Assembly: GCA_003695045.1 (NCBI GenBank)
Contig: RFJB01000050.1
Location: 1 to 9,630, forward strand
Length of the DNA: 9,630 nucleotides
Direction of reading: 5' to 3'
Origin: Candidatus Woesearchaeota archaeon
Lineage (GTDB): Archaea; Nanobdellota; Nanobdellia; Woesearchaeales; J091
In this document: positions 1 to 6,723 of the stretch, piece by piece
Position numbering within the stretch: position 1 is the first letter of the stretch
Layout: each line of letters starts with the position of its first letter
Made by a program: the position numbers and the translations under genes
The notes under the pieces: generated by a model
Told to the model about the DNA's origin: nothing
Database searches by the model: none
The model's input: the letters and a program-made list of their open reading frames with translations, nothing else

Positions 1-1
1 G

Positions 2-58
2 CCCAAAGAAGAAAAAAAGGTCGAAGAGCCCGTAAAAGCGGAGCAGAAGACCGAATGA
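2..58 (+). CDS. C-terminal tail of an upstream gene (partial)
   Basis: The frame is open from the window edge to a TGA at 56-58. It encodes 18 residues made mostly of Lys, Glu and Pro (PKEEKKVEEPVKAEQKTE). Such mixed-charge, low-complexity tails are common at the ends of archaeal ribosomal and other RNA-binding proteins, but the piece is too short to name. Two facts support a real gene end: the composition is biased in this frame only, and a T-rich stretch follows the stop codon directly. Confidence 0.5.
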   Translation, partial: PKEEKKVEEPVKAEQKTE

Positions 59-60
59 GC

Positions 61-121
61 ATTTCTTTCCTTTTTTGATTTCTATTTTCTGCCTGAAGGA
101 CAGGCGTATTTCTCCGGAAAT
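61..121 (+). terminator. T-rich terminator with two small hairpins
   Basis: T tracts at 71-76 and 85-88 follow the upstream stop codon, as expected for archaeal oligo-T termination. Two short hairpins come next: GCCTG (91-95) pairs with CAGGC (101-105), and ATTTC (108-112) pairs with GAAAT (117-121) around a TCCG loop. The T tracts come before the hairpins, so this is not a bacterial intrinsic terminator. The hairpins may be 3' UTR structure or chance. Confidence 0.45.
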
Positions 122-149
122 CCGCATCACTAGCGAATTAGCACAAAGA

Positions 150-158
150 TTTTTATTA
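150..158 (+). promoter_or_regulatory. TATA box for the zinc-ribbon gene
   Basis: The AT-rich element TTTTTATTA is centred about 26 bases before the GTG at 180. That distance would put the transcription start at the start codon, giving a leaderless mRNA. No Shine-Dalgarno sequence precedes the GTG. Confidence 0.4.
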
Positions 159-179
159 GATTAAAACAGAAATGGCTCT

Positions 180-389
180 GTGAAACAAGAACTTCGCAAA
201 TGCGTTAAATGCGGAAAGACCATAAAGAGCATTTCACCCATGCGCAAGTACTGCTACGACTGCCGGATTGAGATGCGAAAGGTGTGGTTTGAGAACTTCA
301 AAAAGAAGAAGGCAGGCGAAAAGCAGGCGGGAAGTTCTTCACGCACAGCAAAAACAGGGCGCGAAAGCGGAAATAAAAAGAAAAAGTGA
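180..389 (+). CDS. small zinc-ribbon protein with basic tail
   Basis: This 69-residue protein has two CxxC knuckles, C8/C11 and C25/C28, separated by 13 residues. That is the layout of a single zinc ribbon, and it resembles short archaeal zinc-ribbon proteins of the DUF2116 type. The second half is Lys/Arg-rich and ends in KKKK with no predicted fold, which would suit nucleic acid binding; this is inference. The start is GTG. It is chosen because it sits about 26 bases after a TATA-like element and because the ATG eight bases upstream is in another frame and soon meets a stop. The gene is transcribed alone, with its own promoter and a 119-base gap to the next gene. It may be a transcription or translation accessory factor. 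The family assignment is tentative; the zinc site is clear. Confidence 0.6.
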   Translation: MKQELRKCVKCGKTIKSISPMRKYCYDCRIEMRKVWFENFKKKKAGEKQAGSSSRTAKTGRESGNKKKK

Positions 390-478
390 GCACTGCCCAG
401 ATTCCCATACGAGCCGACTTCTTGATCAATTAACTCAGGCAGGTTTCACAGCAATCGGGAAAGCGAATAAAGAACAAA

Positions 479-488
479 CATTTAAAGA
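479..488 (+). promoter_or_regulatory. TATA box for the transglutaminase-like gene
   Basis: The element CATTTAAAGA has its TTTAAA core at 481-486, centred 25 bases before the ATG at 509. This predicts a leaderless transcript. No Shine-Dalgarno sequence is visible between the element and the start. The rest of the 390-508 gap shows nothing else convincing. Confidence 0.6.
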
Positions 489-508
489 AGAACGCAACAC
501 AGACAAGC

Positions 509-1714
509 ATGAAAACGAGCCCCGCAATGATAGGAGTGATGGCTTGCGTCATAGTAATGCTTCTGATACTCAATTACTCTGAACAAAAGCAGCTTGAAGC
601 AGCGCATAAGGAAATCAGGCAGCTCAGAGAAGAAAAAGCAGGCCTGGAAGAAGAACTCAAAGTCAAGCAGACCGAGATAAAAGCGCATATAGAAGAAATA
701 CAATACCTGAAAGAGAAACTTGCTGAATTCTCAGCGCAACTGAGAGAGCTGAACAATACAAAAACGGAACTGGAAAAAGACAAGGAAACACTTACAGAAG
801 AAAAGACGCTTCTCAAAAGGAAATTATACGGCATACAGACAGATATCGAGAGGACAATATCTGAACTTGAGGAATACGAAGAAAAAATAGAAGAGTCAAT
901 GAGCTGGTTCAGGAAGAATGCAGAGCTTTCAAATTTTAAAGAGTGGACTGCAGTGCGCCAGCAGATAAAAGGGTGGTGCGTTGAAAGATTTGACGACAGG
1001 TGCGAGATACGGCTCTCGTGCCTTACCTTTGTTACGGACTATCTTGAAGAGTTCCAATACAAGCTCGACAGCGAAACAACCGGAAAGGCAGACAAGCTGC
1101 AGAACCTGAGCCAGATATACGCCAACGAGGGAGGGGACTGCGAGGACTACTCCCTGCTGGCGATAGCGGAAATAAACGAACTTGAGAAATACTGCAGGGA
1201 CCGCCTCCTGGATGATGTGCGTTTCGTAGCGTATGTGAGAGAAGAGGGAAGCAGGCACTACGTTGAAGACACGAAGAGATACTACCTGCCCGATGCCAAG
1301 AGCTATTATCTGCCAAGCGAGAAAAAGAACAGGGCAATAGTGTGCGGAACATTCCCCGCAGGATACGACCCGAACAGCAAGACAAACATAGGAAAGGTAG
1401 GCCACTGCGTAATCGGATTCTCGGAGAACACCATAGAAAAAAGCAGCGATGTTCCTGCTTTCCTGAAGAGCGCGGTTCTTGTTGAGCCGCAAAACGGCCA
1501 GTATCTTGTTGACCTCTCGCGCGAGAGCATTTTCCAGATACCGGAAAACGGCGAGGAGAAAGAGGAATACAACCTTCGACTTGTAATCACTGAGAACGAC
1601 CTCTACATGTATGACGAGTTCGACGGAGAGATGAGATGGCACGGCTACTCTGATTACATTGCGAAGATAGATGAACTAAAAGCGGAACTGGAAGAACTCA
1701 GGCAGGCAGGGTGA
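509..1714 (+). CDS. membrane-anchored coiled-coil protein with transglutaminase-like domain
   Basis: The protein has 401 residues. Residues 7-22 form one hydrophobic helix (signal anchor), so most of the chain probably lies outside the membrane. Residues 25-130 are a long Glu/Lys/Leu heptad region, clearly coiled coil. From about residue 135 a globular domain follows that I read as transglutaminase/papain-like. It has the nucleophile motif GGDCEDYS with C211, a His in GHCVIGF (H299), and a possible third triad residue in VEPQNG (326-330). The GDCEDY motif is shared with bacterial transglutaminase-like cysteine proteinases. The C-terminus (385-400) is a second short coiled coil. It is the first of four same-strand genes that include an AAA+ ATPase and a VWA protein. 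Its likely role is cleavage or cross-linking at the envelope, or a non-catalytic scaffold. Topology and triad are inferred by eye. Confidence 0.7.
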   Translation: MKTSPAMIGVMACVIVMLLILNYSEQKQLEAAHKEIRQLREEKAGLEEELKVKQTEIKAHIEEIQYLKEKLAEFSAQLRELNNTKTELEKDKETLTEEKTLLKRKLYGIQTDIERTISELEEYEEKIEESMSWFRKNAELSNFKEWTAVRQQIKGWCVERFDDRCEIRLSCLTFVTDYLEEFQYKLDSETTGKADKLQNLSQIYANEGGDCEDYSLLAIAEINELEKYCRDRLLDDVRFVAYVREEGSRHYVEDTKRYYLPDAKSYYLPSEKKNRAIVCGTFPAGYDPNSKTNIGKVGHCVIGFSENTIEKSSDVPAFLKSAVLVEPQNGQYLVDLSRESIFQIPENGEEKEEYNLRLVITENDLYMYDEFDGEMRWHGYSDYIAKIDELKAELEELRQAG

Positions 1715-1745
1715 AGCGCCGCCATTTCTCACGCGTGAAACAGAC

Positions 1746-1755
1746 AAATTTAAAA
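1746..1755 (+). promoter_or_regulatory. TATA box for the two-helix membrane protein
   Basis: The element AAATTTAAAA is centred about 30 bases before the ATG at 1781, so the 5' UTR would be only a few bases. A GGAG at 1771-1774 lies near the predicted transcription start and may not be on the message. Confidence 0.55.
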
Positions 1756-1780
1756 GTCATAAAACCAACAGGAGAGAAAA

Positions 1781-2125
1781 ATGAAGAAAAAGCCGGCAAA
1801 AACCAGGACGACAAAATGGAGCCAGCTGAGCATAGAGTGGAAAGTGCTCGTGGCAACATTCCTGGCTACAAGCGTGTTTCTTTTCATAGCTTCGCTGCAG
1901 ATAGTGTCGCATGCAAGAACCTGCGAAACAAAGACCTGCGTTCTGGAAGACATAACAACCTTCACGATGACGAGCTTTTTTGTGCTCTGCATAGACGCAC
2001 TGGTTCTTGCCGGATTCCTTGTCTTGTTCTACTGGAGGCGATACTCAGAGATAAAGAGTAAACACGCGAAAAGCGCCGCAACAAAGAAGAAGGGGCAGAA
2101 GAGAAGGCCAAAGAAAAAGCGGTAA
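1781..2125 (+). CDS. two-helix membrane protein with basic tail
   Basis: This protein has 114 residues and no family I can recognise. Two hydrophobic helices lie at about 21-42 and 61-85. Between them is a short polar loop with two cysteines, C48 and C53 (TCETKTC). Basic residues at both ends (KKKPAK at the start, KKKGQKRRPKKKR at the end) place both termini in the cytoplasm and the loop outside by the positive-inside rule. The loop cysteines could form a disulfide or bind a metal. The basic tail could contact nucleic acid, acidic lipid or the acidic partners encoded next door. The gene sits between the transglutaminase-like gene and the AAA+ ATPase, so it may be a membrane adaptor for that set; this rests on context only. 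The ATG is chosen for its distance from the TATA box. A longer overlapping frame at 1711-2061 is a shadow. Confidence 0.6.
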   Translation: MKKKPAKTRTTKWSQLSIEWKVLVATFLATSVFLFIASLQIVSHARTCETKTCVLEDITTFTMTSFFVLCIDALVLAGFLVLFYWRRYSEIKSKHAKSAATKKKGQKRRPKKKR

Positions 2126-2132
2126 AGGAAAC

Positions 2133-2142
2133 ACTTAAATAA
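2133..2142 (+). promoter_or_regulatory. TATA box for the ATPase-VWA pair
   Basis: The element ACTTAAATAA is centred about 27 bases before the ATG at 2165. This decides the ATPase start. A TTG at 2153 would extend the protein by four residues but lies upstream of the predicted transcription start. Confidence 0.6.
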
Positions 2143-2164
2143 AGAATAATGATTGCGACACGGC

Positions 2165-3205
2165 ATGGCAAACAGAAAAGTTCCCTTTCCTCAGGAATTC
2201 TACGACAAACTCACATCGAGAGAGGAAATATTTCCCAGAATAATAGGACAGAAGAGAGTCAAAGAAGAGCTTAGGTCCGCTCTTCTGGCAGGAAGGCACG
2301 TGATTCTTGTAGGACCGCCGGGCATTGGAAAGACCACCCTTGCAAAGAGCGTGGCCGAAATACTGCCCGCAGAAGAACTCAACGACTGCCATTACCACTG
2401 CAGACCGGAAAAGCCGATATGCCCCGAATGCCTCGCAGGGAAGCACAAACCAAAACCAACACCCGGGGAAGAAAGGTTCATCAGGGTTCAGGGAAGCCCC
2501 GACCTGACAGCAGAAGACCTTCTGGGAGACATAGACCCGATAAAAGCCCTCAAGATGGGCCCTCTGAGTCCGGAAGCATTCACGCCCGGCAAGATATTCA
2601 AGGCAAACAACGGAATTCTCTTCTTTGACGAGATAAACAGATGCCCGGCAAAGCTCCAGAATGCATTACTGCAGGTTCTTGAAGAGAGGAAAGCAACAAT
2701 AGCAAGCTATGACGTGGATTTTCCGGCAGAATTCATACTCATAGGGACCATGAACCCTGAGGACAACAGCACAGAACCCCTCTCGGATGTATTCATCGAC
2801 AGATTTGACATAATAAGAATGGGCTACCCCGAAACCCTTGAAGAGGAAAAGGAAATAGTCAAACAAAACTCGGAAGCAATCTGCGAGTTCCCCGAAGAAC
2901 TTCTTGAATTCACAATAGCGTTTGTCAGAAACCTCAGAGAAAACAAAGAGCTCGAGAAGCACCCCGGAGTAAGAGCCAGCATCGGCCTTTACGAGAGAGC
3001 GCAGGCAAACGCAAGAATCAGGGGAGGCGACAGGGTGCTGTTTGAAGATGTGAGAAAAGCGGTTGCTTCGGTGTTGTCGCACAGAATACGGCTGGCGCCC
3101 ACACTGAAATACCTGAGAAGCCCTGAGGAATTCATAAGAAACAAGTTTGAAGAACATTCAGAGAACAACTCGGAGATACTCGAGAAATTCGGTGATGGCC
3201 CGTGA
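2165..3205 (+). CDS. MoxR / Mg-chelatase-I-like AAA+ ATPase with four-cysteine insert
   Basis: This 346-residue AAA+ ATPase belongs to the helix-2-insert clade (MoxR, ChlI/BchI). Visible elements are Walker A GPPGIGKTT (50-58), LLGDIDP (119-125) typical of chelatase-I-like proteins, Walker B ILFFDEI (151-157), sensor 1 TMNPED (195-200), a candidate arginine finger R213 in DVFIDRFD, and sensor 2 in GVRAS (R270). All key residues are present, so it should hydrolyse ATP as a ring. Between the Walker A helix and the next strand lies a cysteine cluster C75, C79, C86, C89 (C-x3-C-x6-C-x2-C), which looks like a small zinc knuckle. The downstream VWA gene overlaps it by 11 bases, the usual partnership of such ATPases: the ATPase remodels a target presented by the VWA protein's MIDAS site. 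Nothing here suggests tetrapyrrole metalation, so a MoxR-type chaperone role is favoured. Confidence 0.85.
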   Translation: MANRKVPFPQEFYDKLTSREEIFPRIIGQKRVKEELRSALLAGRHVILVGPPGIGKTTLAKSVAEILPAEELNDCHYHCRPEKPICPECLAGKHKPKPTPGEERFIRVQGSPDLTAEDLLGDIDPIKALKMGPLSPEAFTPGKIFKANNGILFFDEINRCPAKLQNALLQVLEERKATIASYDVDFPAEFILIGTMNPEDNSTEPLSDVFIDRFDIIRMGYPETLEEEKEIVKQNSEAICEFPEELLEFTIAFVRNLRENKELEKHPGVRASIGLYERAQANARIRGGDRVLFEDVRKAVASVLSHRIRLAPTLKYLRSPEEFIRNKFEEHSENNSEILEKFGDGP

Positions 3206-4436
3206 CATCCAGCAGGGGGAAAGAAACGATAACAGCAGCATTTCCCACGAACTGAAATCTGATTCTGAGAATGTTGTGGAGAGCGGGCGCCTCATTGAAG
3301 AGATGACGGGAAAACTCGGGTTCACCGACGGCGACGAAGGCCTTATGCATTCTGTTATAGAGAACGACAAGAAGACAATAGAAGAAGGACTCGTCATAGC
3401 AGACGCCCTGAACAGAGGGGTGGGAAGCTTCACACCCGAACTAATGCTGAAGAATCTCGTCCAGAACTATCAGCAGGCAAAAAAGATATTCGGAGAGCGA
3501 ATAATCAGATTCGCAACAGGATACTCTCCTGAGTATGTTGAAAGAAACATAAAGATACCTGAATTCCAGAGAGAGATAAAGAAGAACATAGAGGAAGCTG
3601 TGCAGCGTCTGAGAAAGAAAGAGCTGATAGAGAAAAAAGGGGTTATAAGCAAAAAGGGCGTGGAACTTGCAGGCATTGTAATGTATGTTGAGGAACTCAG
3701 CGAACTAAGAGGAAAGGGGATGTTCGGCAGGAGGGAAACAAAGAAAAGGGCAGTGCACGGCGACAGGGAAAACATCAGGGAATACCGGAAAGGAGACAGC
3801 TACAGGGACCTTGCAATAAGAGAAAGCGTCAAGATTGCGCTTCGGAGGGGGCACAACGAAATAATGCTGAAAGACCTTAAGGCATCCGAGAGAAAGCAGA
3901 GAGGAAAACAGGAGATTGTATATGCAATAGACGCATCAGGAAGCATGAAGGGAAGAAAGATAGAACTCGCGAAAAAAGCAGGCATGGCTCTCGCTTATTA
4001 TGCCATCAACAACAACGACAGGGTGGGCATGCTTTCGTTCGGAACAGAGGTAAGCAACAAGTGGCCGCCAACCAAAGACATCGGGAGGATTATAAGAACA
4101 TTGGCAGAGATAATACCCTCCCAGGAAACAGACATCGCCAAGGCAATAGAAGAAGCATCCGCCCTGTTCTCCCGCGGCGACCATACAAAGCACATAATTC
4201 TTCTGACAGACGCGGTCCCGACTGTGGGAAAAAACCCTGCAAATCAGGCGCTGGAAGCGGTTTCCGCCGCAAGAAGCAAGAACATCACGATATCCATAGT
4301 GGGCATCTCGCTGGACGAAGAGGCGCAGAAACTGGCAAGGAAGATGGCAGAAACCGGCAGGGGCCGGCTTTATGCAGTCAGGGAAGACGAGAAGCTTGAC
4401 AGGGTAATACTGGAGGATTATTACCGCCTCGCCTGA
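3195..4436 (+). CDS. VWA-domain protein with DUF58-like motif, partner of the AAA+ ATPase
   Basis: This 413-residue protein ends in a von Willebrand A domain with a full MIDAS metal site: DASGS (246-250), T312 in SQETD, and D339 in LLTDA. Just before it, residues 195-211 (REYRKGDSYRDLAIRES) match the DUF58 signature RxYxxGDxxRxI. The same stretch also resembles the linker ahead of the VWA domain in chelatase subunit D. The N-terminal 160 residues are helical, charged and unassigned. The start is taken as ATG 3195, inside the ATPase gene's end and preceded by GGTG. A GTG at 3192 is equally in frame. An ATG at 3147 would overlap the ATPase by 58 bases and adds an unlike, Arg-rich stretch. The overlap implies translational coupling and fixed stoichiometry. 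The likely role is target recruitment for the ATPase. Unlike bacterial DUF58 proteins, it shows no membrane helix. Confidence 0.8.
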   Translation: MARDIQQGERNDNSSISHELKSDSENVVESGRLIEEMTGKLGFTDGDEGLMHSVIENDKKTIEEGLVIADALNRGVGSFTPELMLKNLVQNYQQAKKIFGERIIRFATGYSPEYVERNIKIPEFQREIKKNIEEAVQRLRKKELIEKKGVISKKGVELAGIVMYVEELSELRGKGMFGRRETKKRAVHGDRENIREYRKGDSYRDLAIRESVKIALRRGHNEIMLKDLKASERKQRGKQEIVYAIDASGSMKGRKIELAKKAGMALAYYAINNNDRVGMLSFGTEVSNKWPPTKDIGRIIRTLAEIIPSQETDIAKAIEEASALFSRGDHTKHIILLTDAVPTVGKNPANQALEAVSAARSKNITISIVGISLDEEAQKLARKMAETGRGRLYAVREDEKLDRVILEDYYRLA

Positions 4437-4438
4437 AC

Positions 4439-4444
4439 AAAAAA
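4439..4444 (-). terminator. oligo-T terminator of the transporter gene
   Basis: Six A residues on the + strand read as TTTTTT just after the transporter stop codon on the - strand. The tract lies in the 12-base gap between two convergent stop codons. For the + strand, TTATTTTCTCC begins at 4449, inside the transporter gene, and may serve the VWA gene. Confidence 0.4.
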
Positions 4445-4448
4445 GAGC

Positions 4449-5732
4449 TTATTTTCTCCTGAGAACAGAAGCGATCTTCAGTTCTTTCCAGAATATTCTC
4501 ATTGAACTCCATCTCCTTCTGATGTAGGAAGGGAAGAACATCAGCGGCGCAGAGAACCATATCTTAATCATCACCCTGAATCTGTTATGGACGCGGTAGC
4601 GCATCCTCGCGTCAAGTTCTTTGTAAATCCCGCTCCTGAAGACGAGGAAAGGATAAAACATCGCGAGAGACCCTATGAAAAACAGCGAGAGATTAATGTT
4701 GTTGAAAATGTATATAGACGCGAGAACAATGGACATTCCTATAAGGCGTCCGACCATGAAAAGGAACTCTCTTGCAAACATCACATCTTCAAGATTCTTA
4801 CTCACGTCCACTGCGACAGCCATCATTAGCGGGGAAACCATTGCGCGGAAGAGATTGAAGAGTCCGACCAGCAGAACCCATGAGAATACAGAGTTTGAGA
4901 GGGAAGAGATGGCTGTGAATGCAGCCATCAAGAGAGCAAGAGGATAAAGAAACACGCTCCTGTTCTTATACTTGTCCGAAAGGCGGGACAGAATAAACGA
5001 GGCAAAAACACCCAACAGCCCGACATAGGAAAGAAAAGCACCATAACTAATAGCGCTCTTAAGATAAGACAATGTAACGACAGGCATCACCACATAGAAG
5101 GAAACCTGCCAGATGCCTTCAACAAGAATGGCGGGCCAAATTGAAGAAACGGAACCGAGCGATTTCGACAGGTCATAAGATATTTTCCTTCTCGGCACTT
5201 TTCTGAATGCCAGAACAGCGAGGAAAAGAAAAAAAGCGCTGACCATCAGAGAGGAGGAATAGCCAAGAGAAACGGTTAAAACCCCTGTAACAAGCGGAAC
5301 AGCAACAGAAACAAGAGGGCTTATCGCGCTGTTCAAAGCAGAGGCAAAAGCGGTTCCTGAAACAGAGGAGAGCTCAAAATAACGGAGGTTGTAGGCAATC
5401 CAGAACAAACTCCAGAACAATCCGTATGCCACAGCAACAATCCACAACTGCCATTTCCAGAAAAAATGGAAGACAAGCACCAACATGGCAAACCTTATCA
5501 GCATGCCCTTGACGAGAACCCACCTGGTTTCCTCTTCCCGCACTAGAAGAAGCGAAAGCGTTGCAGAAAGAAAGACCAGAGCGTAGAACCACATAAAATC
5601 GTTTACCGAGAAACCAAGCGACAGGATGTAAACCGGAAAAAGAGACCAGCCGAAGCTGTGAGAGGCATGGTAAAACATCTGCCCCAGAAGAAGGGAGAGG
5701 AAATTCTTGTTTTTGAAATAGCGCGAAGGCAT
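4449..5732 (-). CDS. major facilitator superfamily transporter
   Basis: This 427-residue polytopic membrane protein has about 12 hydrophobic helices and the two-halves layout of MFS carriers. A central polar, basic loop lies at about 177-198. In the second half, SRLSDKYKNRSVF (249-261) matches the MFS motif A pattern (G-x3-D-R-x-G-R-R) in loop 8-9. The equivalent loop of the first half (REEETR, 65-70) is degenerate. The C-terminal 55 residues are very basic and probably cytoplasmic. The substrate cannot be told from sequence. ATG at 5732 is preferred over GTG at 5810: a TATA-like element lies 28 bases upstream of that ATG, and the 26-residue extension to the GTG would run through the promoter and look unlike an MFS N-terminus. 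The gene is divergent from the phosphoesterase operon and convergent with the VWA gene. Confidence 0.8.
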   Translation of the reverse strand: MPSRYFKNKNFLSLLLGQMFYHASHSFGWSLFPVYILSLGFSVNDFMWFYALVFLSATLSLLLVREEETRWVLVKGMLIRFAMLVLVFHFFWKWQLWIVAVAYGLFWSLFWIAYNLRYFELSSVSGTAFASALNSAISPLVSVAVPLVTGVLTVSLGYSSSLMVSAFFLFLAVLAFRKVPRRKISYDLSKSLGSVSSIWPAILVEGIWQVSFYVVMPVVTLSYLKSAISYGAFLSYVGLLGVFASFILSRLSDKYKNRSVFLYPLALLMAAFTAISSLSNSVFSWVLLVGLFNLFRAMVSPLMMAVAVDVSKNLEDVMFAREFLFMVGRLIGMSIVLASIYIFNNINLSLFFIGSLAMFYPFLVFRSGIYKELDARMRYRVHNRFRVMIKIWFSAPLMFFPSYIRRRWSSMRIFWKELKIASVLRRK

Positions 5733-5752
5733 GCCGTTTAGGGCAAAGAACC

Positions 5753-5769
5753 GGTTAAAATAATTTTCC
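5753..5769 (-). promoter_or_regulatory. TATA region for the transporter gene
   Basis: Read on the - strand this is GGAAAATTATTTTAACC, with the AT core centred near 5760, about 28 bases from the ATG at 5732. It supports the shorter start and a nearly leaderless mRNA. Confidence 0.5.
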
Positions 5770-5790
5770 AAATGCCTGTGAGGCGGAAGA

Positions 5791-5800
5791 ATTAAATAAG
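5791..5800 (+). promoter_or_regulatory. TATA box for the phosphoesterase operon
   Basis: The element ATTAAATAAG is centred 26 bases before the ATG at 5822, again predicting a leaderless message. With the opposing element near 5760 it makes an 89-base divergent promoter region (5733-5821), so one bound regulator could affect both directions. Confidence 0.65.
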
Positions 5801-5821
5801 GAACGGGCACACCCCAGCTGC

Positions 5822-6418
5822 ATGAAAGGTTTGTTTTTCGCGGACCTGCACAGCAGCATCGAGATTCTGGAAGAGATAGAAGAAAGGGTCAAAACAGAGA
5901 AATGCGAGTTCTTAGCGTGCGCAGGAGACATGACCACCTTTGAGAACAAGCTGGACACAGTCCTGTTCAAGATTAGCGAGATAGGGGTTCCTGCACTGAT
6001 AATTCATGGAAATCACGAGAGCGAAGATAAGGTCCGGCTCTACTGCGACATGTTTCCGAATCTGGTATTCATACACAAAAAAGTCGCTGAAATAAACGGC
6101 ATTATAATTGCGGGATACGGAGGTGGCGGATTCTCGGAAACAGACGGGGAATTCCGGAAGGCAGCCAAGGTGTTCAGGAAAAAGATGAAAAAAGGCAAAA
6201 CAACAGTCCTCATGCTCCACGGACCTCCGCACGGAACCCTCCTTGACGAGCTTGACGGAAGCCACCACGGGAACAGGGATTTCACTAAGTTTATAAAAGA
6301 AGTCCAACCATCAATAGTAATCTGCGGCCATTTCCACGAAAACGCAGGCAAAGAAGACACGCTCGGAAAAAGCAGGATAATAAATCCGGGCCCGAGAGGA
6401 ATAATACTTGACCTGTGA
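5822..6418 (+). CDS. calcineurin-like metallophosphoesterase
   Basis: This 198-residue protein has the full set of metallophosphoesterase metal ligands in order: DLH (D8, H10), GDM (D36), GNHE (N64, H65), LHGPPHGT (H133) and CGHFHE (H170, H172). It ends with the usual INPGPRG segment. These residues form a two-metal centre, often Mn or Fe, that hydrolyses phosphoesters. The closest named relatives by motif are the small Icc/YfcE-like enzymes, some of which cleave cyclic nucleotides or phosphodiesters. The actual substrate cannot be read from sequence. There is no signal peptide or extra domain, so it should be cytoplasmic. It heads a three-gene operon; its TGA shares a base with the next gene's ATG. 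The neighbours are a small membrane protein and a PepSY-like protein, which do not point to a pathway. Confidence 0.85.
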   Translation: MKGLFFADLHSSIEILEEIEERVKTEKCEFLACAGDMTTFENKLDTVLFKISEIGVPALIIHGNHESEDKVRLYCDMFPNLVFIHKKVAEINGIIIAGYGGGGFSETDGEFRKAAKVFRKKMKKGKTTVLMLHGPPHGTLLDELDGSHHGNRDFTKFIKEVQPSIVICGHFHENAGKEDTLGKSRIINPGPRGIILDL

Positions 6419-6723
6419 TGCCTATGGAAGAAGAAAAAAAAGAGGAGCTTCTTGAGAAGGAAATACGCCAGGAAAGGCAGAACCTCAACGACGAGGCATA
6501 CATAAACCTCCTCAGGTTTATGGGAGCAATGACAATCCTTACCGGAGTCGGGATACTTATAAACAACAGCATGCGCTTCTCGATTGCGGTCTACATCCTT
6601 TTTGCCGTCGGTCTGGGAATTGTTGGCGGCGCCGAACTCTGGGCGCACGACGACAAAAAAAACATTGAAAGGATAATTAAACTCAAACAGGAGATAGAAG
6701 AAGAAAACCAGGGGAATTTGTGA
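6418..6723 (+). CDS. small two-helix membrane protein
   Basis: This protein has 101 residues if started at ATG 6418. A GTG at 6415 and an ATG at 6424 are also in frame. It begins with a very acidic and basic helical segment (residues 1-30), has hydrophobic helices at about 33-48 and 53-73 joined by a tight NNSMR turn, and ends in a charged helix (78-98) rich in Glu and Lys. The layout is a membrane hairpin with both charged ends on the same side, probably cytoplasmic. I recognise no family. The start overlaps the phosphoesterase stop (TGATG), and its own stop overlaps the next ATG in the same way, so the three proteins are likely made together by reinitiation. It may anchor one of its neighbours to the membrane; this is inference. 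Confidence 0.6.
   Translation: MPMEEEKKEELLEKEIRQERQNLNDEAYINLLRFMGAMTILTGVGILINNSMRFSIAVYILFAVGLGIVGGAELWAHDDKKNIERIIKLKQEIEEENQGNL

Noticed and set aside
268..582. 104-codon + strand frame with a CERC motif
   Set aside because: It overlaps the zinc-ribbon gene and the start of the next gene in another frame; the cysteines come from the same bases as other codons, and the composition is poor. The TATA at 479 belongs to the gene at 509.
929..1642. 237-codon open frame on the - strand
   Set aside because: It lies wholly inside the transglutaminase-like gene in the opposite direction, has no promoter-like element at its start, and its Val/Leu-rich product is what antisense of a Glu/Lys/Asn-rich gene gives.
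2165..4436. True magnesium or cobalt chelatase for chlorophyll or cobalamin
   Set aside because: The large chelatase subunit and any tetrapyrrole gene are absent from the window; ChlI/ChlD-like pairs in archaea are often annotated this way by similarity alone.
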